A stretch of DNA of 61,106 nucleotides from Euprymna scolopes (GCA_024364805.1 CM044493.1:26600542-26661647); one strand, 5' to 3'; shown: positions 1 through 11,390, numbered from the stretch's first letter. A program made the numbers and translations. Notes: generated from the letters alone by a model not told the origin.

Positions 1-1025
1 AATTTTTTATGATGGCTTAAATGCTTTTGTTAATTGTTTACGTAAATCTGAATCGGCAAAAGTCCGTTCAGTTTTGTTCAAACTGTGCAGAAACTTAAAA
101 TATCATTCTGCTCTTTTGGGCAATAAGGAAAAAAAATTGGCATTGTTTTTAAATAAATTGTTTGCAAAAAAAAAGTTCTATTCTCTAAGTTTTTGAATAT
201 CTATGTACGTCAAGACTCGGCAAATCCTCATTAGTACTGAAATTCCTTGGTGTGTTGTTCTCTGCAAGTTCTAATATGAATAATGCGAGAATGGGCCCAA
301 CAAATTAAGTGTGATTTTCTCTGCACATTTAAAAAGATTTTAAGATCCTTCGGGAGAACAAATAGGTTAGTTCCTCAGTTGTTGGTTATAAAAAGCAGAA
401 ACACGAAGTGCTTCTACATTGGTTGGTGAGCAAACTGATTAATTTTTAAAGTTCAGTTTTCAGAATTGGTTGGGAGTTCACCCCCAACTGCAATAATTGT
501 TAACTTCTCAATTCGTAATAATCTGTTAACGACTCATCGCATACTTAGAGGAATGGTAGATCACATCCGACTGTTGAATTTGAAGCATTGTGCAAGAGGA
601 ACTAACGCTTTACGTAAGTAAGAAAGTGTACAAAAACGATATCCAGTTCCTTTTGCCAGAACAGCATTATTTTAAACAAAATAAAAGATTTTTGTGGAAA
701 ACACAATAGAATTTCCAATGCATAAAAAGTGGCCGATATTTAATCCCTGTTTTTTGTTCTGAGTAATGATATCGTTTTGTCTTCTTCTAAATTTAAGTGA
801 AATGGATGCCTAATAAGTGGTTCCACATTTCAAGAGAGATTCAGGATTATTTGTGGATCCTTCAGAATTGGATGATTACTGTCATGTTTATATTCTCTCA
901 GATAACAGGCAATTGCTATGAATGTATTTGAGAAATCACTGCGATTTCCAAATTATGTCATTCCGACTATGTGTTTAAAACATCTTGAAAACAACGTTAG
1001 TGAGATTTCAGAAGTCTAAATAAAT
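1..1025. other. AT-rich stretch, no gene recognised
   Basis: There is no long reading frame and no repeat that I can match elsewhere in the window. Around 230-600 the plus strand gives scraps such as LKFLGVLFS that faintly recall the C-terminal part of a LINE protein, but the match is too weak to call. Confidence 0.4.
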
Positions 1026-1374
1026 ATGTTTCTGAATTTTTTAGACGACGATTGGTTATTTGTATTATCTGGACTTATCGACCTACTGTTCTCATCTTGA
1101 GTGATTTTTCACTATGTTTCGGTTGATGTAACCTCCGACCTTTTTCAGGTGTATCTCGTCGGATTCGGAATTGGGAAGGAATTTCAAATGGGACCCTTTA
1201 TTTACTTCACGGGGGTAGCATGTTCTTGTTTTGTCAACCATTACTGGATAGAGGTCCTAAGTAATTCGTAATTGTATTTTTCGGTCGCCTACACTGAAAA
1301 TTGAACCTTCAACCTTCAGAAAGATATCACTTTTACAATTGCTTTTTCCAAGTAATGCGCCATGGGTCCTTGAA
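1026..1374 (-). mobile_element. tRNA-headed SINE-like element with hammerhead-like tail, copy A
   Basis: Read on the minus strand, the copy starts near 1374 with a tRNA-like head (A-box-like GGCGCATTACTTGG; the B-box-like GGTTCAATTTTC lies near 1297). A body follows that contains ACCCCCGTGAAGTAAATAAA. The tail holds CTGAAAA, a GGTCGG...ACC stem and GAAAC at 1112-1148, and the copy ends in a conserved terminus near 1026. It matches the copies at 27241-27915 almost from end to end, which defines the family boundaries. The hammerhead core is degenerate here (CTGAAAA rather than CTGAAGA). No inverted partner lies beside this copy. Confidence 0.75.
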
Positions 1375-2965
1375 AAATAAGTAGATATTTTTTTATCTAA
1401 TCGACTGGATGATAAAAAATCAGCATATTCTCACATATTTTCCACATATTTTCTCTCTGCACTAAAGTGAAAAGAATCTATACCATTTTGACTGCTATAT
1501 GTTGCTGGTCATGTGCAGTTCTAGTCACACGCCCAGGCTTTACCTTTGTAAGAATTGAAATTGATTTGACTTACCGGGGGTGGGTCGGAGGGAAGAAAAG
1601 ACACTGAACTGCTGTTTTGCTGTTACTGAAAACCGGGTGTCTATTTCCTACTAAATTAAATAGACATTCTAATCTCGTTGGAAATCATGTTGGAATTCTC
1701 GCCACTGAGAGTTAGTATGTATAAAAGGAGTTGTCTCACTACGGGTTAGTGATTAGTTAAGAACCTAGTTACCTAGCTTGCTAGTCGGTTGGCGTCTCTT
1801 AGACTGATTACCTCGTTACTGTTGTTCGGCAAACGTTACCTGTTAATTGTTACCTTTACAAGGAAAGAAAAGACTGCCTGTAAGCAACGTCACCATTTCG
1901 TTGCAAGCCCTTACTGCCTTTTCTTACCCCCCTCTTCTTTTTGGTAAAATAATCCCGACACCTCTTTTTGAGAAGGGATCAGTTTCAGACTAGTCGCTTG
2001 AGGTGCCTTTACTGGGGGATGTCGATGGGGTTGCCCGGGAATTTGCAGGTCTTGCAAGCACTGGATCTTCAATCCCACTTTCCACCGCTTGCATCACATC
2101 ATTCTGCCATGGGAGAGAGATAAATAACTTGCGTATGTCCCAGGCTTCTGCGTTTAATGGTTTTATATACAGATGAGATTTCATTGGCTGCGTTTGCATG
2201 TAGTTCCGTTATGATTAATTTCTCTCGAGAAAGATTATCAAAAGTTGATCCATGCTAGATCGTCTATTAAGAGGTGAAACAGAAGTTGGGTTGAGAGAAG
2301 GGAAATTTGATTTTAAGACAATGGGCTTGACTTTTAAATTGACTTTTAAATTGACTTTTAACGGCTTTGAGCATCCAAGCATAGAGGAAGAAGTTGGAAG
2401 TGTTTTGCTTGTAATAGATGCCGCATTTGCATCAAATACTCTAAACATAAATTTCCTCTTCCAATATTGATTCGTGGAGGAGGGGAGAGGAGAGAACTTC
2501 AATGCCTACAAGACACTGTCTTCAAGTGTCTAAGGTCACTGTACAGGGGTTTATCAACCCAACCTGGCATGAGGATACTTTTCCCTGGAAGTAAACCCTG
2601 ACTATTTAAAATCACATAATATTCTCCTCGGTATTATTAGCCAACACTGGCTTTTACGAGCAATGGTTCACTCTCTCCAAGTGATGTTACCTCAAATAAC
2701 AGCACGAAGCTGGATACTCCACAAGACTAGATAAATTCTTGTGTTGAAATTCAGTAAGACCAAGAGAGAACAAGAAAGATGCCAAAAAACATATTTTTTA
2801 AATAACTTGTAAACTTTTAAGTCAATCCAACCCAAATTGTAATTTAGGGATATCACAGGAATCGTGTCGTTTATCTAAAGAACTATCCACCATAATCGTG
2901 TGTACAATTCACGTTTATACATAAATTTGAGAAATACAATTCATGACCTCTGTTCAGTCTAAAGA
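1375..2965. other. unassigned sequence with a short 12-bp triple repeat
   Basis: No gene is recognised. TTGACTTTTAAA is repeated three times at 2327-2362. Two minus-strand frames (2502-2215 and 2199-1990) share a phase but are broken by stops and match no family I know. A TATA-like string (GTATAAAAGG) near 1720 has no supported gene downstream. Confidence 0.4.
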
Positions 2966-3270
2966 TTTTTTTTTACACAGAAATCACCACTTATCAAGGC
3001 CTGGAGGCCACTCGAGGATAAAGGTTAATGGGCATACATTAGTCAATGTGATTATAGCGTAGTAAACATAAGTAGTGGGAATTTTGTAAATTGGATTACT
3101 TAGGGGTACGGTTCATCAAGAACTTGTTTACATTGGACTTGAAGACAATCAGAATGTAGTCAGCTGGAAAGCAGGCAATCGGAAGAGATTCCACAGGCGT
3201 GCAGTTCTAAGAAAGAAGCTTTGTTCATGGAATCTACAATTAAGTTTAAGCACAGATAAAGAGATACAAT
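2966..3270 (-). mobile_element. LINE family I, 5'-truncated 3' end
   Basis: On the minus strand this reads the end of the LINE family I protein (SFFLRTARLWNS-like) and then the family 3' end, TTGATAAGTGGTGA followed by an A-run (seen on plus as T-run, 2966-2975). The same 3' end occurs at 20150-20205, 25700-25760, 31480-31545 and 37330-37396. Only about 300 bp of the 3' part remains, as expected from 5' truncation during target-primed reverse transcription. Confidence 0.85.
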
Positions 3271-3411
3271 GGATTACCCCTTTAAGAGTGTCTGCATGTT
3301 TAATTGTGAAGCAAGGATTGTGCAATCATCAGCCACACTTCTTCTGAATCGCCACTGATTAATTCTAGTAGTGAGGACCGTCTAGAACATTTGAAACAAA
3401 TATAAATAAAC

Positions 3412-3520
3412 GGAGAGCACATACAGCACCTGGTATTCCTAAATTGTCGCCCATTTTAGTATTGATTAGACTCAATATCGTTAAACTTCGCTGATTAAAC
3501 AGAAACGGGTGTATTGTGGT
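3412..3520 (-). mobile_element. 5S rRNA-derived SINE fragment
   Basis: The minus strand reads GAAGTTTAACGATATTGAG, then TACTAAAATGGGCGAC, then GGAATACCAGGTGCTGTA. These match in order the box A, box C and 3' end of 5S rRNA (GAAGTTAAGCAACGTCGGGC, GTACTTGGATGGGTGACC, GGAATACCGGGTGCTGTAG). The same pattern occurs at 12850-12980 and 39780-39852. It is a SINE3-type head, not a functional 5S gene, because the box C region is changed. Confidence 0.75.
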
Positions 3521-4099
3521 AAAACATTATTTAAATAGAAAATAGAAAAATAATACGAATTAAAAATAAATGCTATAAAAAAAAGGAATGTAAATATGAA
3601 TATATTTTGAATTTTTATTTTACTCTTTGCCTTCGCCTGACAATATGTCCTCACGCTGGCAATGCCAAGTAAGTTTTTACCGTGCGATTGGGATATTGGA
3701 TTTGTGAGGTTTATTTTTATTTGTTTTTATTTAATCTATAGAATAGTCAGGCACAAATTTAATATAATTAACAAGAACTCTAAAAATATTCACGAACATT
3801 CTATGTTTTTCCTATTGCTGTAAACCTTCCATTTTAGACTTACATAAATTAACTCTTTTGTGAATATATGCTTTCTAGACTTATTATTTTGTTTTGTTTA
3901 TCATATGACAATGTCTATCGTTTTCTCACATTTGAACATAAAATCTACAAATCTTTTCCCCAGAAAATACTTCTCTGAACCCGGCTTATCCCCCAAAATA
4001 TCTCTCCCATTATAAAACACTTTACAGTAATGCTCGAAAACTTTCTCCCCATAAACTATCTTGGAGGAAACCCTGCAGAGCAAATGTATCCTTTTGATC

Positions 4100-4640
4100 T
4101 TTTAATTCAACTGCCTTCTCACGGGGGCAGAGTTGGACACCAGGTCGGTTTTTAATTTAGGAAAAAACAAGTTCGCCAAAAAAAAAAAAAAGGCCCTGAA
4201 TTGGAATAAAAAAAATTGCATCAGTATTGAAGTATTTTTCTTCATGGATCGAAGACAGAAAAGATGTAGTGTAGTATCTTAGCAGCTATTATATCTTGCT
4301 CCTAGTCTATGTTGTTCCTCCACAAATTATTTTCATTTATTATCTGCTGCTACCAGATCAGGCCATTCTGAAAATCATAGCATTCTGCCTTGAAATTTAC
4401 CAAACGTTGATAGTTTTTTTTTTTTCATTTCCCCTTGCACAGCTCAATCACGTTTTGCAAAGCTAAAAATACAAAATAATGTTTTCCTCTACAAAGCAAC
4501 CAAATCAAACGCCGTGAATAAATATTTGAAGATATAAATAACCTGAAGCATGAAAACGTTTTCCAAAATGACTGCATTCAGCATTACATAGCATGAAAAG
4601 GGTTGATATGCCGTAAAACAAAACAATAAAACCAAACACT
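4100..4640 (+). repeat. interspersed repeat R1, longest copy
   Basis: This is the most complete copy of a family also seen at 35880-36090 (5' part), 11036-11390 (minus, 3' part) and 49690-49805 (3' end). Shared landmarks are AGAAAAGATGTAGTGTAGT near 4258, GCTACCAGATCAGGC near 4350, TTTGAAGATATAAATAACC near 4527 and a 3' end GGGTTGATATGCCGTAAAAC at 4599-4618 followed by CAAAACAA units. The A-rich terminus suggests a retroposed element. I see no coding capacity and no clear tRNA or 5S head. Confidence 0.65.
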
Positions 4641-5924
4641 TTCTTTGAACAACGCTAGTAACTAGACTTTCATTCAATAGTAATCCTACGCATGTTCTCA
4701 TATATTAACATGATGCAGAATATTCTTATTTGGAATCCAAATCCTATATAAGCTCTGAACAGACCACAGTGGATTCTGGTGCTTCATGGGTGGGTGAAGG
4801 CGTGCTGTCAGCAATTTGCTGCATTGAAATAGGAACCATCTTGTTCTCATGCTTGCAGTAATTTCTGTGAACATTTTCCTTTCTGCTGATTCTCTTTTGT
4901 CTGCCCAACCACAGCAGCCTGATATTACATGGGCTGTAATTCGCTTTTGTGATTGTTGGGTCGGGTCTTCATTCTCTGCCAGCTGATTGGTTGATGCCCT
5001 CAGACATTGCTGCTTGTGGGTATAAAGTTAAAAAGAAAAATCACAAGGGAAAAGATTTGTATGTATAGAAGAAAGTTCCATTCAGAATTCTTTGCCCAAC
5101 CTCTATTTGTAAGTTCTAAAGGGACCAAGAAATAGTGCCATTTTGTCTTTATTCCACCGTTTCCATAGAGGATTCTTTTAATTTATTTATTTTTTTTCAA
5201 TAATCACCTGAAGACATCGACTTCAATTCCGCACCATTTTCTCTTTCTACATTGAATAGAGAAATAAATTTCTTTACTTGAAGAAATCTTACAAAACTGC
5301 GTTAATATCAACTTAGGAAACAAGATGTGGTTGCGATTGTGTATTGCATTTGGAACTGGGATACCTTTGTTCTCTTCAGCTTCAGATCTCTAGCAACCAG
5401 TTTAGAGAACAATGTTTTAGATTCGAGCCATTGAGGCCCACTCTATTGGTCTGCTTAATTTATTTGACTACATTCGGAACTTAAGAACCTAACATGGCTG
5501 CCACCTGTGATACCTGAAGCGAGGCGAAATGAAAAGACTTGTATTGGTTGAAGAGCTGTACCTTTTTTTGGTTAGTATAATAAACGATGAGTTTCAAGAC
5601 ATCACAGAAGCGAAACGTTGTGAGAAGTGTGAAAATAGAGATGCGACAATAACTGCAAATATTTATCCTGAAACAATGAACACTTGAAATGTTGACTACA
5701 GAGATTGTCAATAAAAGAACTATTTATGAGAAAGGAAAAATCGATAGAAAAATAGTCATCTTTCTTTGAATAAAATGATTCATGGATTTATATACATTAG
5801 AAAAATATGACCCGTTGGGTCACACATTCAGCTTGTGTTTAACTGTTTGAATTTTACAAAATGAATTTGAAAAGTCAGTTAGATATAAAATAGCCAAAAT
5901 CTCAATTTGCTTTCTGTTCGTATT
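4641..5924. other. no gene recognised
   Basis: AT-rich sequence without a supported gene. At 5600-5625 a GCGAAACGTTGTGAG string resembles the end of the hammerhead-like motif seen elsewhere, but it lacks the CTGANGA half. Confidence 0.4.
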
Positions 5925-6225
5925 AGCTTTCTCTGTTTTTCCTTTCTCCCCTTTCTCTTTTCCTTTCTCCCCCTTTCTCTTTTCCTTTCTCCCCCTCTCT
6001 CTTTTTCTTTCTCACCCTCTCTCTTTTCCTTTCTCCCCTCTCTTTTCCTTTCTCCCCCTCTCTCTTTTCATTTCTCCCCCTCTCTCTTTTCCTTTCTCCC
6101 CTCTCTCTTTTTCCTTTCTCCCCCTCTCTCTTTTTCCTTTCTCCCCCTCTCTCTTTCCCTTCTCCGTCTCTGTTTTTTCTCCGTCTCTCCTTACCCCTTC
6201 TTTTATTTTCTCCCTCCATCTCTTT
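5925..6225. repeat. pyrimidine-only minisatellite (TTTCTCCCCCTCTCTC-type)
   Basis: About 300 bp of almost pure C and T on the plus strand, built of roughly 20-bp units of the form TTTTCCTTTCTCCCCCTCTC. The open frames on both strands here are low-complexity artefacts (Ser/Phe/Pro on plus, Arg/Lys/Glu/Gly on minus). Confidence 0.9.
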
Positions 6226-6289
6226 AAACTGTTCTCTTTAAAATAAGTTCATTTTCTCAAACAAAATTTATTTCTTCCATTATCATCAT

Positions 6290-7060
6290 TTTTACATTTA
6301 CATTTTAACGTCTGTTTTATATGCTTCCATGAGCTGAACAATTTGTAGAAATTTACTTTCAAACTAACCTATCTCTGGCAAGCTCTTTATCCCTTTTTCT
6401 CACAAGTCCATCTTTATTACCCTCCCCTCTATGTATTTCTATACTTTCCTCTGTTAACTCAATGCTTTTACATCTACTAACCTAAGATCTCTCATCTATT
6501 CTTTCAATTTGGTTATACAATCACACAACCCTCTGCTACTATCAAAAGTTAAAGTTCTTCTGAGATAATCAAATCGAAGTGTGTTTTTAAAACTCAAATT
6601 ACACGTGTTGTATCATTCTCATACCATTTCTCTTCAAGCAGCATGTCCTAATTGCTCTTCCTTATATCATATACATTCCATTATATATACATGTTTGATA
6701 GACTTTTCTCTTGATTTACAGTAATAATACTCTGCTAGTTAGTAATGCCAAAATTTCATTCAATTTATTTAATCCACTTTTAATCCCTGCAATCACACTA
6801 GCACCTGCTCCATCCTGTGTTCCACTGATATCACCAAGATAATAAAACTTCTAAACAACCTCAATGGCTTCGTTATTCAACTATATTTTCTCCTCATCTC
6901 AATTCTCATCTGTCTCTATTGTCTAACATTTCTTGCATACTAACTGGTTACCATATCTCAATCTACTTGTAATTCCATTGCACTCCTTGTTTCCAATGTT
7001 TATACCACAAAATACCACAGTTGCACCCGATTTCCTTTCCACATACTAATCAAAAGAATG
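6290..7060 (-). mobile_element. non-LTR retrotransposon, reverse transcriptase C-terminal remnant
   Basis: On the minus strand, around 6860-6720, the translation reads NNEAIEVV, KFYYLGD and then ASVIAGIKSGLNKLNEI and LALLTSR. This matches the conserved block after the RT domain of a widespread LINE group (consensus like EFCYLGD, then IRSGWKKFNELLPLLTS). The frame has several stops. The part nearer 6390-6540 is repeated, also on the minus strand, at 40820-41000, which supports a family 3' end near GACATTAAAC-like sequence. This LINE differs from families I and II. Confidence 0.7.
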
Positions 7061-7149
7061 TTCCTAGTTTTGGGGGCATTTCAACATTACTACTACTCTA
7101 TTTATCTTTAAGACGTTCACGGCAATTTATCCATTCTGTTATATTTGTG

Positions 7150-7815
7150 GCTAGCAAAATGGTTGGATAATTCTACTGCCCCACATAGTATCGCCTGCAT
7201 AAGAGCCAAATACATCCTAAGATGGCGCACTGTTGCCTTATCTGCTAAGATGACATTTTTGTTTTGCCTTCACAGGGTTCAAAACCGGCTTTGAAATCTA
7301 GTGAATAAAGCGCCCTCTCCTCCACCTTACTTCCTCTTTTTCACAGTGGAGATGTAGTGAGTCTATCTCTGCTCTATCATTATTTTCATGTGCGCTTCTA
7401 TCTATGGTCCCCCTTCACTGTTCCAAGTGTGCTTCTATCTATGGTCCCCCTTCACTGTAGAACATTTGCAGCAGGCACTCGTCTAGCTACAACAACTGCT
7501 AATAATTTCTCTTATCTATCCATCACTAAGACTAATGTAAATTCCATGAACAAAGTTTCTTTTCTGGAACTGCTCATTTGCAGAAAACAATACTGTAGGA
7601 GTGCTTCCCAACTGACTATAACATGGCCGTTTTAAGTCTAATGTGAATAAGGTCCCGCTGAACCATCCTCTTAAATAAACAGACTCTACCCAAGTTCCAC
7701 AATTACCGATAATCAGGCTGTTGTCTCGCCGGCCAACTGACACTCATTAACTCTCATACTTGAATGACCTATGGGCCTTAATAAGCCGTGCCCCTTCTCC
7801 CAGTAAAAAAAAATA
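7150..7815 (+). mobile_element. LINE family I, degraded 3' part
   Basis: The translation gives decayed versions of the family I C-terminus: YKSQIHPKM, HRVQNRL, then FHEQ/SF-like text around 7530-7570. A worn family 3' end follows (TGGGCCTTAATAAGC) with an A-run at 7804-7813. A 36-bp internal duplication (CTTCTATCTATGGTCCCCC at 7395 and 7431) lies within it. The copy is more diverged than those at 25696 or 31098. Confidence 0.75.
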
Positions 7816-8384
7816 TGTTGAGGGGAGAGACGGACATTTTCTTTTCCTTAAGTTAAGTCTTTATTTTACAGACATACAGGAAATTGGAATTTAGCTATGA
7901 TGAAATTGCTTCGAATTCTAACATCAGTTTTTATGATGCTTAGTGTTTTAATTTACTGTCTGTTAAAAATGGACCTAAAGATTTTGTTCTGCAAATTTAA
8001 ATAATTCTAGACGACTACAATTTTATTTCAGGAGAATAGAAAACAACTTGCTCTGGAGTCGTGCAGTTTAATACTAATTTATTTGGGACGATATTCTACG
8101 CTTAATTATTTCGCACATTACGCAATTGGCATGCTTTAATATTTATTAGTGAATTTCGAATTTGTAGGAAATTTTAATTTATTATGTAGTTTCTGTAGTA
8201 GCAAAAAGAAATGTATTTAGTCTATTTATGACTTGTCAACCAAGTTTCAATCAGAAATGTCCAACAGTTTTTGTTTTATTACCATTCAATTTGATACTAT
8301 ATGCAAAATGATCAATAACTTTGACATGCAGCTCTCTTGGCACTGTTCTGATTTTGGTTGTAATGACCTCATGTAACAATCAAA
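7816..8384. other. no gene recognised
   Basis: AT-rich sequence in which I see no repeat match and no coding signal. Confidence 0.4.
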
Positions 8385-8530
8385 TTTTGTTCATTCCATT
8401 CACCATTTTCGATCCTCTCATAATAGTCTTCCTCATTCAACTGGCAATCCATCAATCTCATTAACTTATCCTTGAGTGGCTTTTGACCTTGATGAGTGGT
8501 GACTCGTTAGTAAACACTTCTTTTTCCTAA
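8385..8530 (+). mobile_element. LINE family I, tail only
   Basis: Only the extreme 3' end is present: TTATCCTTGAGTGGCTTTTG followed by CCTTGATGAGTGGTGACTC. The upstream CATTCAACTGGCAATCCATC also matches the tail at 45880-45905, so these two tail-only copies are related to each other. Confidence 0.7.
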
Positions 8531-9069
8531 TCATTCAGATTGTTTGAAACTAATTTTTTCTAGCAGGCTTTGTAGATGAATATGTAACAAGCAAGTTATC
8601 TTTCTCTCTCTCTTTGTAATCATATTGTTACTTTGCCCTTATGCTAATAAACCCTCCATTTAAAAGAGGCCTTATGTATCCATGGGAATTAATCCAGATG
8701 ATAAAATATGGCGTACCAGCAATGGTGTGTACAATTCATTATACACACCTCAGACACAACTTAAATTTTTTGTTCAATTTTATTTTCTTCAAAAATCTAA
8801 AAATGTTACTCGGATTGACCTACTAAATAGGTTCTTCAGGTCAACTGTTGTATCGCTTCGTGCACAGCAGTTATGAGTCGTTTGTAGACATCATAAAACA
8901 CTGATTTATTCTTCAATTGTTTTTTCAATCCGAGAAAGCATTAACTTTGTCTGACTCGTCCATCAATTTACAACGATGCATGTTCACCAGTCTTTGTGTT
9001 ATTGCCATTTAATAATATTTTTCTAATTATGCACCTTCGCATTATAAGCACAATAAGATACGACTGATT

Positions 9070-9620
9070 TGTTTGTGATAACCTCTTCAGTTCAGGAATA
9101 GTCTGAGGATTGTTTTGATAGACATTATTTTGTGATAACCTCCACAAATAAGCAATCCAGATAAGAGTAAGATCTGGTGCAAATTATAATTATCAAAATG
9201 TTATACCATACATACAAAAGACATGATTCCATTTCCGTTTGATGAAAACCGGTTTTCTTTTTTGTTGTTGTTGTAGACGATCTACTAGTAGCCTGTTTGT
9301 ACAAATAATTATCAAAATGTAATACCATATATACTTCTGAAAATGTTTTTGTTTTTTACCCCCAAACAAGCCATATTACCACTTGAAACGTAATGGACGA
9401 CTATTTGGGATCATGTTTAACAGTAGACTGTTGGGAGTTGAACAGCGAGATGTCTGTTCACATTACATTTAAACTTTTGCAGGTTTGTACAGGATGGAAT
9501 GATAAAATTGTTGCCTTAGAAAAGACATGATTCCATTTCCGATTGATGAAAACCGGTTTTCTTTATTTTTTGTTGTTGCAGATCATCTTCTAGTTGGCCT
9601 GTTTTGTACAAATCCCAAGA
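9070..9620. repeat. cluster of local direct duplications
   Basis: A block starting AAGACATGATTCCATTTCCG and running through GATGAAAACCGGTTTTCTTT to the GGCCTGTTT region occurs at 9218-9305 and again at 9521-9609. Inside, ATTATCAAAATGT-ATACCATA occurs at 9190 and 9308, and TTGTGATAACCTC at 9075 and 9131. The copies differ by few bases. No coding content is seen. Confidence 0.7.
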
Positions 9621-9734
9621 GCGACAGGAGCCTTCTATCATGTCTGAAAGTGACACAATGTTCAATGAGTGAGATTGGAGATGCAGTGCTGTAAAACTCC
9701 TGCTTTCTACCGATCCAAGTTATTTTTTATTTAT

Positions 9735-9815
9735 TTATTTATTTTTTTTTTTTTACACGGTGGTCATCACTTATCAAGGCCCGGAAGCCATTCAGGGATA
9801 TGACCACAGGCCTAT
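9735..9815 (-). mobile_element. LINE family I, tail only
   Basis: T-run at 9740-9755, then the reverse complement of the family I 3' end (TCACTTATCAAGGCCCGGAA, then CCATTCAGGGATA). It lies directly before the Tc1/mariner-type remnant at 9838. Confidence 0.8.
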
Positions 9816-9837
9816 TGCTAGCATCCTCAAAATGAAA

Positions 9838-10340
9838 ATCCGGACTGTTTAATGCTTGAGGGCACAGCTAAGTGCATCAGACGAGCCATGGTTATGGTCT
9901 TTGGTGTGATTTTAAGTGAGGGCCACATCATGCCACCTCACATCTTTGAAGTCGGCTTGAAAGTCAACACCAAAATGTACCTGAATGTGCTGAAGAGTGT
10001 GGTGATCCCTGGTGCAATCAGGAGGGCGCTGGTAAAACCTGGGTATGACATCAGGATTTGGCACCAACCCAGAAGTCCAGAGACCCAAGCTTGGCTTCAG
10101 AAGGAGTGCTATAACTTTTTAACTTTCCCTCACTGCCCCACCTCTTTCTCCAATCTGAACCCACTGGACTACTTTGTTTGGTCATACATCGAGAACATCA
10201 CTCCCACAACACCAAAACCAGCCTGATCACTGCCATCCACTGAGTATTCACTGAGCTCCCAATCCTCCCTAAATTTTTCTGAGCAATTTAAATCTTAGAA
10301 TGTGTCCACTATACAAATATTATGGATAAAAGACTATGAA
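9838..10340 (+). pseudogene. Tc1/mariner-superfamily transposase remnant (catalytic half)
   Basis: The frame 9852-10226 reads VMVFGVILSEGHIMPPHIFE, then KVNTKMYLNVLKSVVIP, QAWLQKECYNF and LNPLDYFVWSYIENIT. This is the C-terminal catalytic half of a Tc1/mariner-like DDE transposase. The last catalytic Asp is retained in LNPLDYFVW. The middle one, normally in a QQDSAP-like motif, is lost (the text there is IWHQPRSPET), so it cannot be active. The N-terminal DNA-binding half is absent. Sequence after the stop (TTTTTCTGAGCAATTTAAAT to ATAAAGGGTGATAA, 10270-10350) recurs in diverged form at 10768-10858, suggesting a second, tail-only copy. Confidence 0.8.
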
Positions 10341-11035
10341 GAATAAAGGGTGATAACAATACAGAGTGGAGATGGGTGTAGAATGAACAAGTGAAGCCTG
10401 CATGGTGCCCCGTGAGTGCACAGTGAACAAGACAAAAAAAAAATGACTAAATTCAGCATTTGCCCCCACCCATTTAGGGGACGTCAAATCCTGGTGAAAA
10501 TGAACAAACAGTGCAGTTTTAGGCCTTTACATATGTAAATTTTAGTTCTGCACCATGCAAAAAAAGAAATGACTAAATCCAGCATTTAAAGTCATGACAA
10601 GGAAGAAAAAAATTAAATTAAGCACAAAAATGCATGCATTAGGCAGATTCAGATGAAGTGTAGAAATCGTATTTTAAATTTTAGTTAAATGTGATTGAAA
10701 TGCAAGATCGTTTAAAAATAAGGGAAGATAACTGTTTTTCTTGTTTCGTCCACCCATCCTCTTTCTGTTTTTCTAAGTAGTTTAAATCTAGAATGGTTCG
10801 ACTTTTATGAATTTTATGGATAAAAGAATGAGGATAATGAAAAGGGTGGATAGACGAAAAAATAAATAAAATAATAATTAAGAAAAACATGTTTTAAGTC
10901 AAAACAAATAAATAACCAAATTCAACTCCATATTAAGCACAAAAAAGATATAAAAATGTAAGAACACAACAAAATGCTTAAACAAATAAAGTGAGTTGTA
11001 ATTTTTTTGTAATTAAGAAAATCAATTTCTCACAA
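10341..11035. other. non-coding, with a diverged repeat of the mariner-type 3' flank
   Basis: ATGACTAAATTCAGCATTTG at 10442 is repeated as ATGACTAAATCCAGCATTT near 10570. The 10768-10858 segment resembles 10270-10350. No gene is seen. Confidence 0.5.
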
Positions 11036-11390
11036 TTAGTTTGGTAGTTTTGTTTGATTGCATATCAACTCTTTTCCAGTTATTTATGCCAAATCGAATT
11101 ATTTGGAAAAAAAAAATTATGTTTTAAGTTCTTTATATCTTCAAATTTTTACTCAGTGTTTGGTTTGGTTGTTTTGTAGAGGAAAATTGTTTTTTTTGGG
11201 GGGGGGTTCTTTTTTTTTGGGGGGGGGGCTTTGCAGAACATGATTGGGTTTTGCAAAAGCAAAGTTAAAAACAATAACATCAATGTTTTATGCATTTTAG
11301 GTCAGGTAGTTGAGGGAACCAATATCTTCCGACAGCCTGATCTGGTAGCACCTATCTCAAATTAGAGTTGGATTTCAATTTAGTGTTTGT
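11036..11390 (-). repeat. interspersed repeat R1, 3' part
   Basis: On the minus strand it aligns with 4290-4635: GCTACCAGATCAGGCTGTC, then TTTGAAGATATAAAGAAC, then GGAAAAGAGTTGATATGC. A G-rich expansion (11198-11228, runs of G and T) lies inside this copy. Confidence 0.65.

Noticed and set aside
1700-1760. promoter with TATA box (GTATAAAAGG)
   Set aside because: No supported transcript or gene follows. TATA-like strings are expected by chance in AT-rich DNA.
1990-2502. host gene on the minus strand (two frames in one phase)
   Set aside because: Interrupted by stops, contains a 12-bp tandem repeat, and matches no family I know.
5600-5625. GCGAAACGTTGTGAG as another hammerhead
   Set aside because: The CTGANGA half and the stem II partner are absent upstream. 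Only the GAAACGTTGTG end is shared.
5907-6227. 106-residue Ser/Phe/Pro protein and its antisense Arg/Lys/Glu/Gly protein
   Set aside because: Both are translations of a pyrimidine minisatellite.
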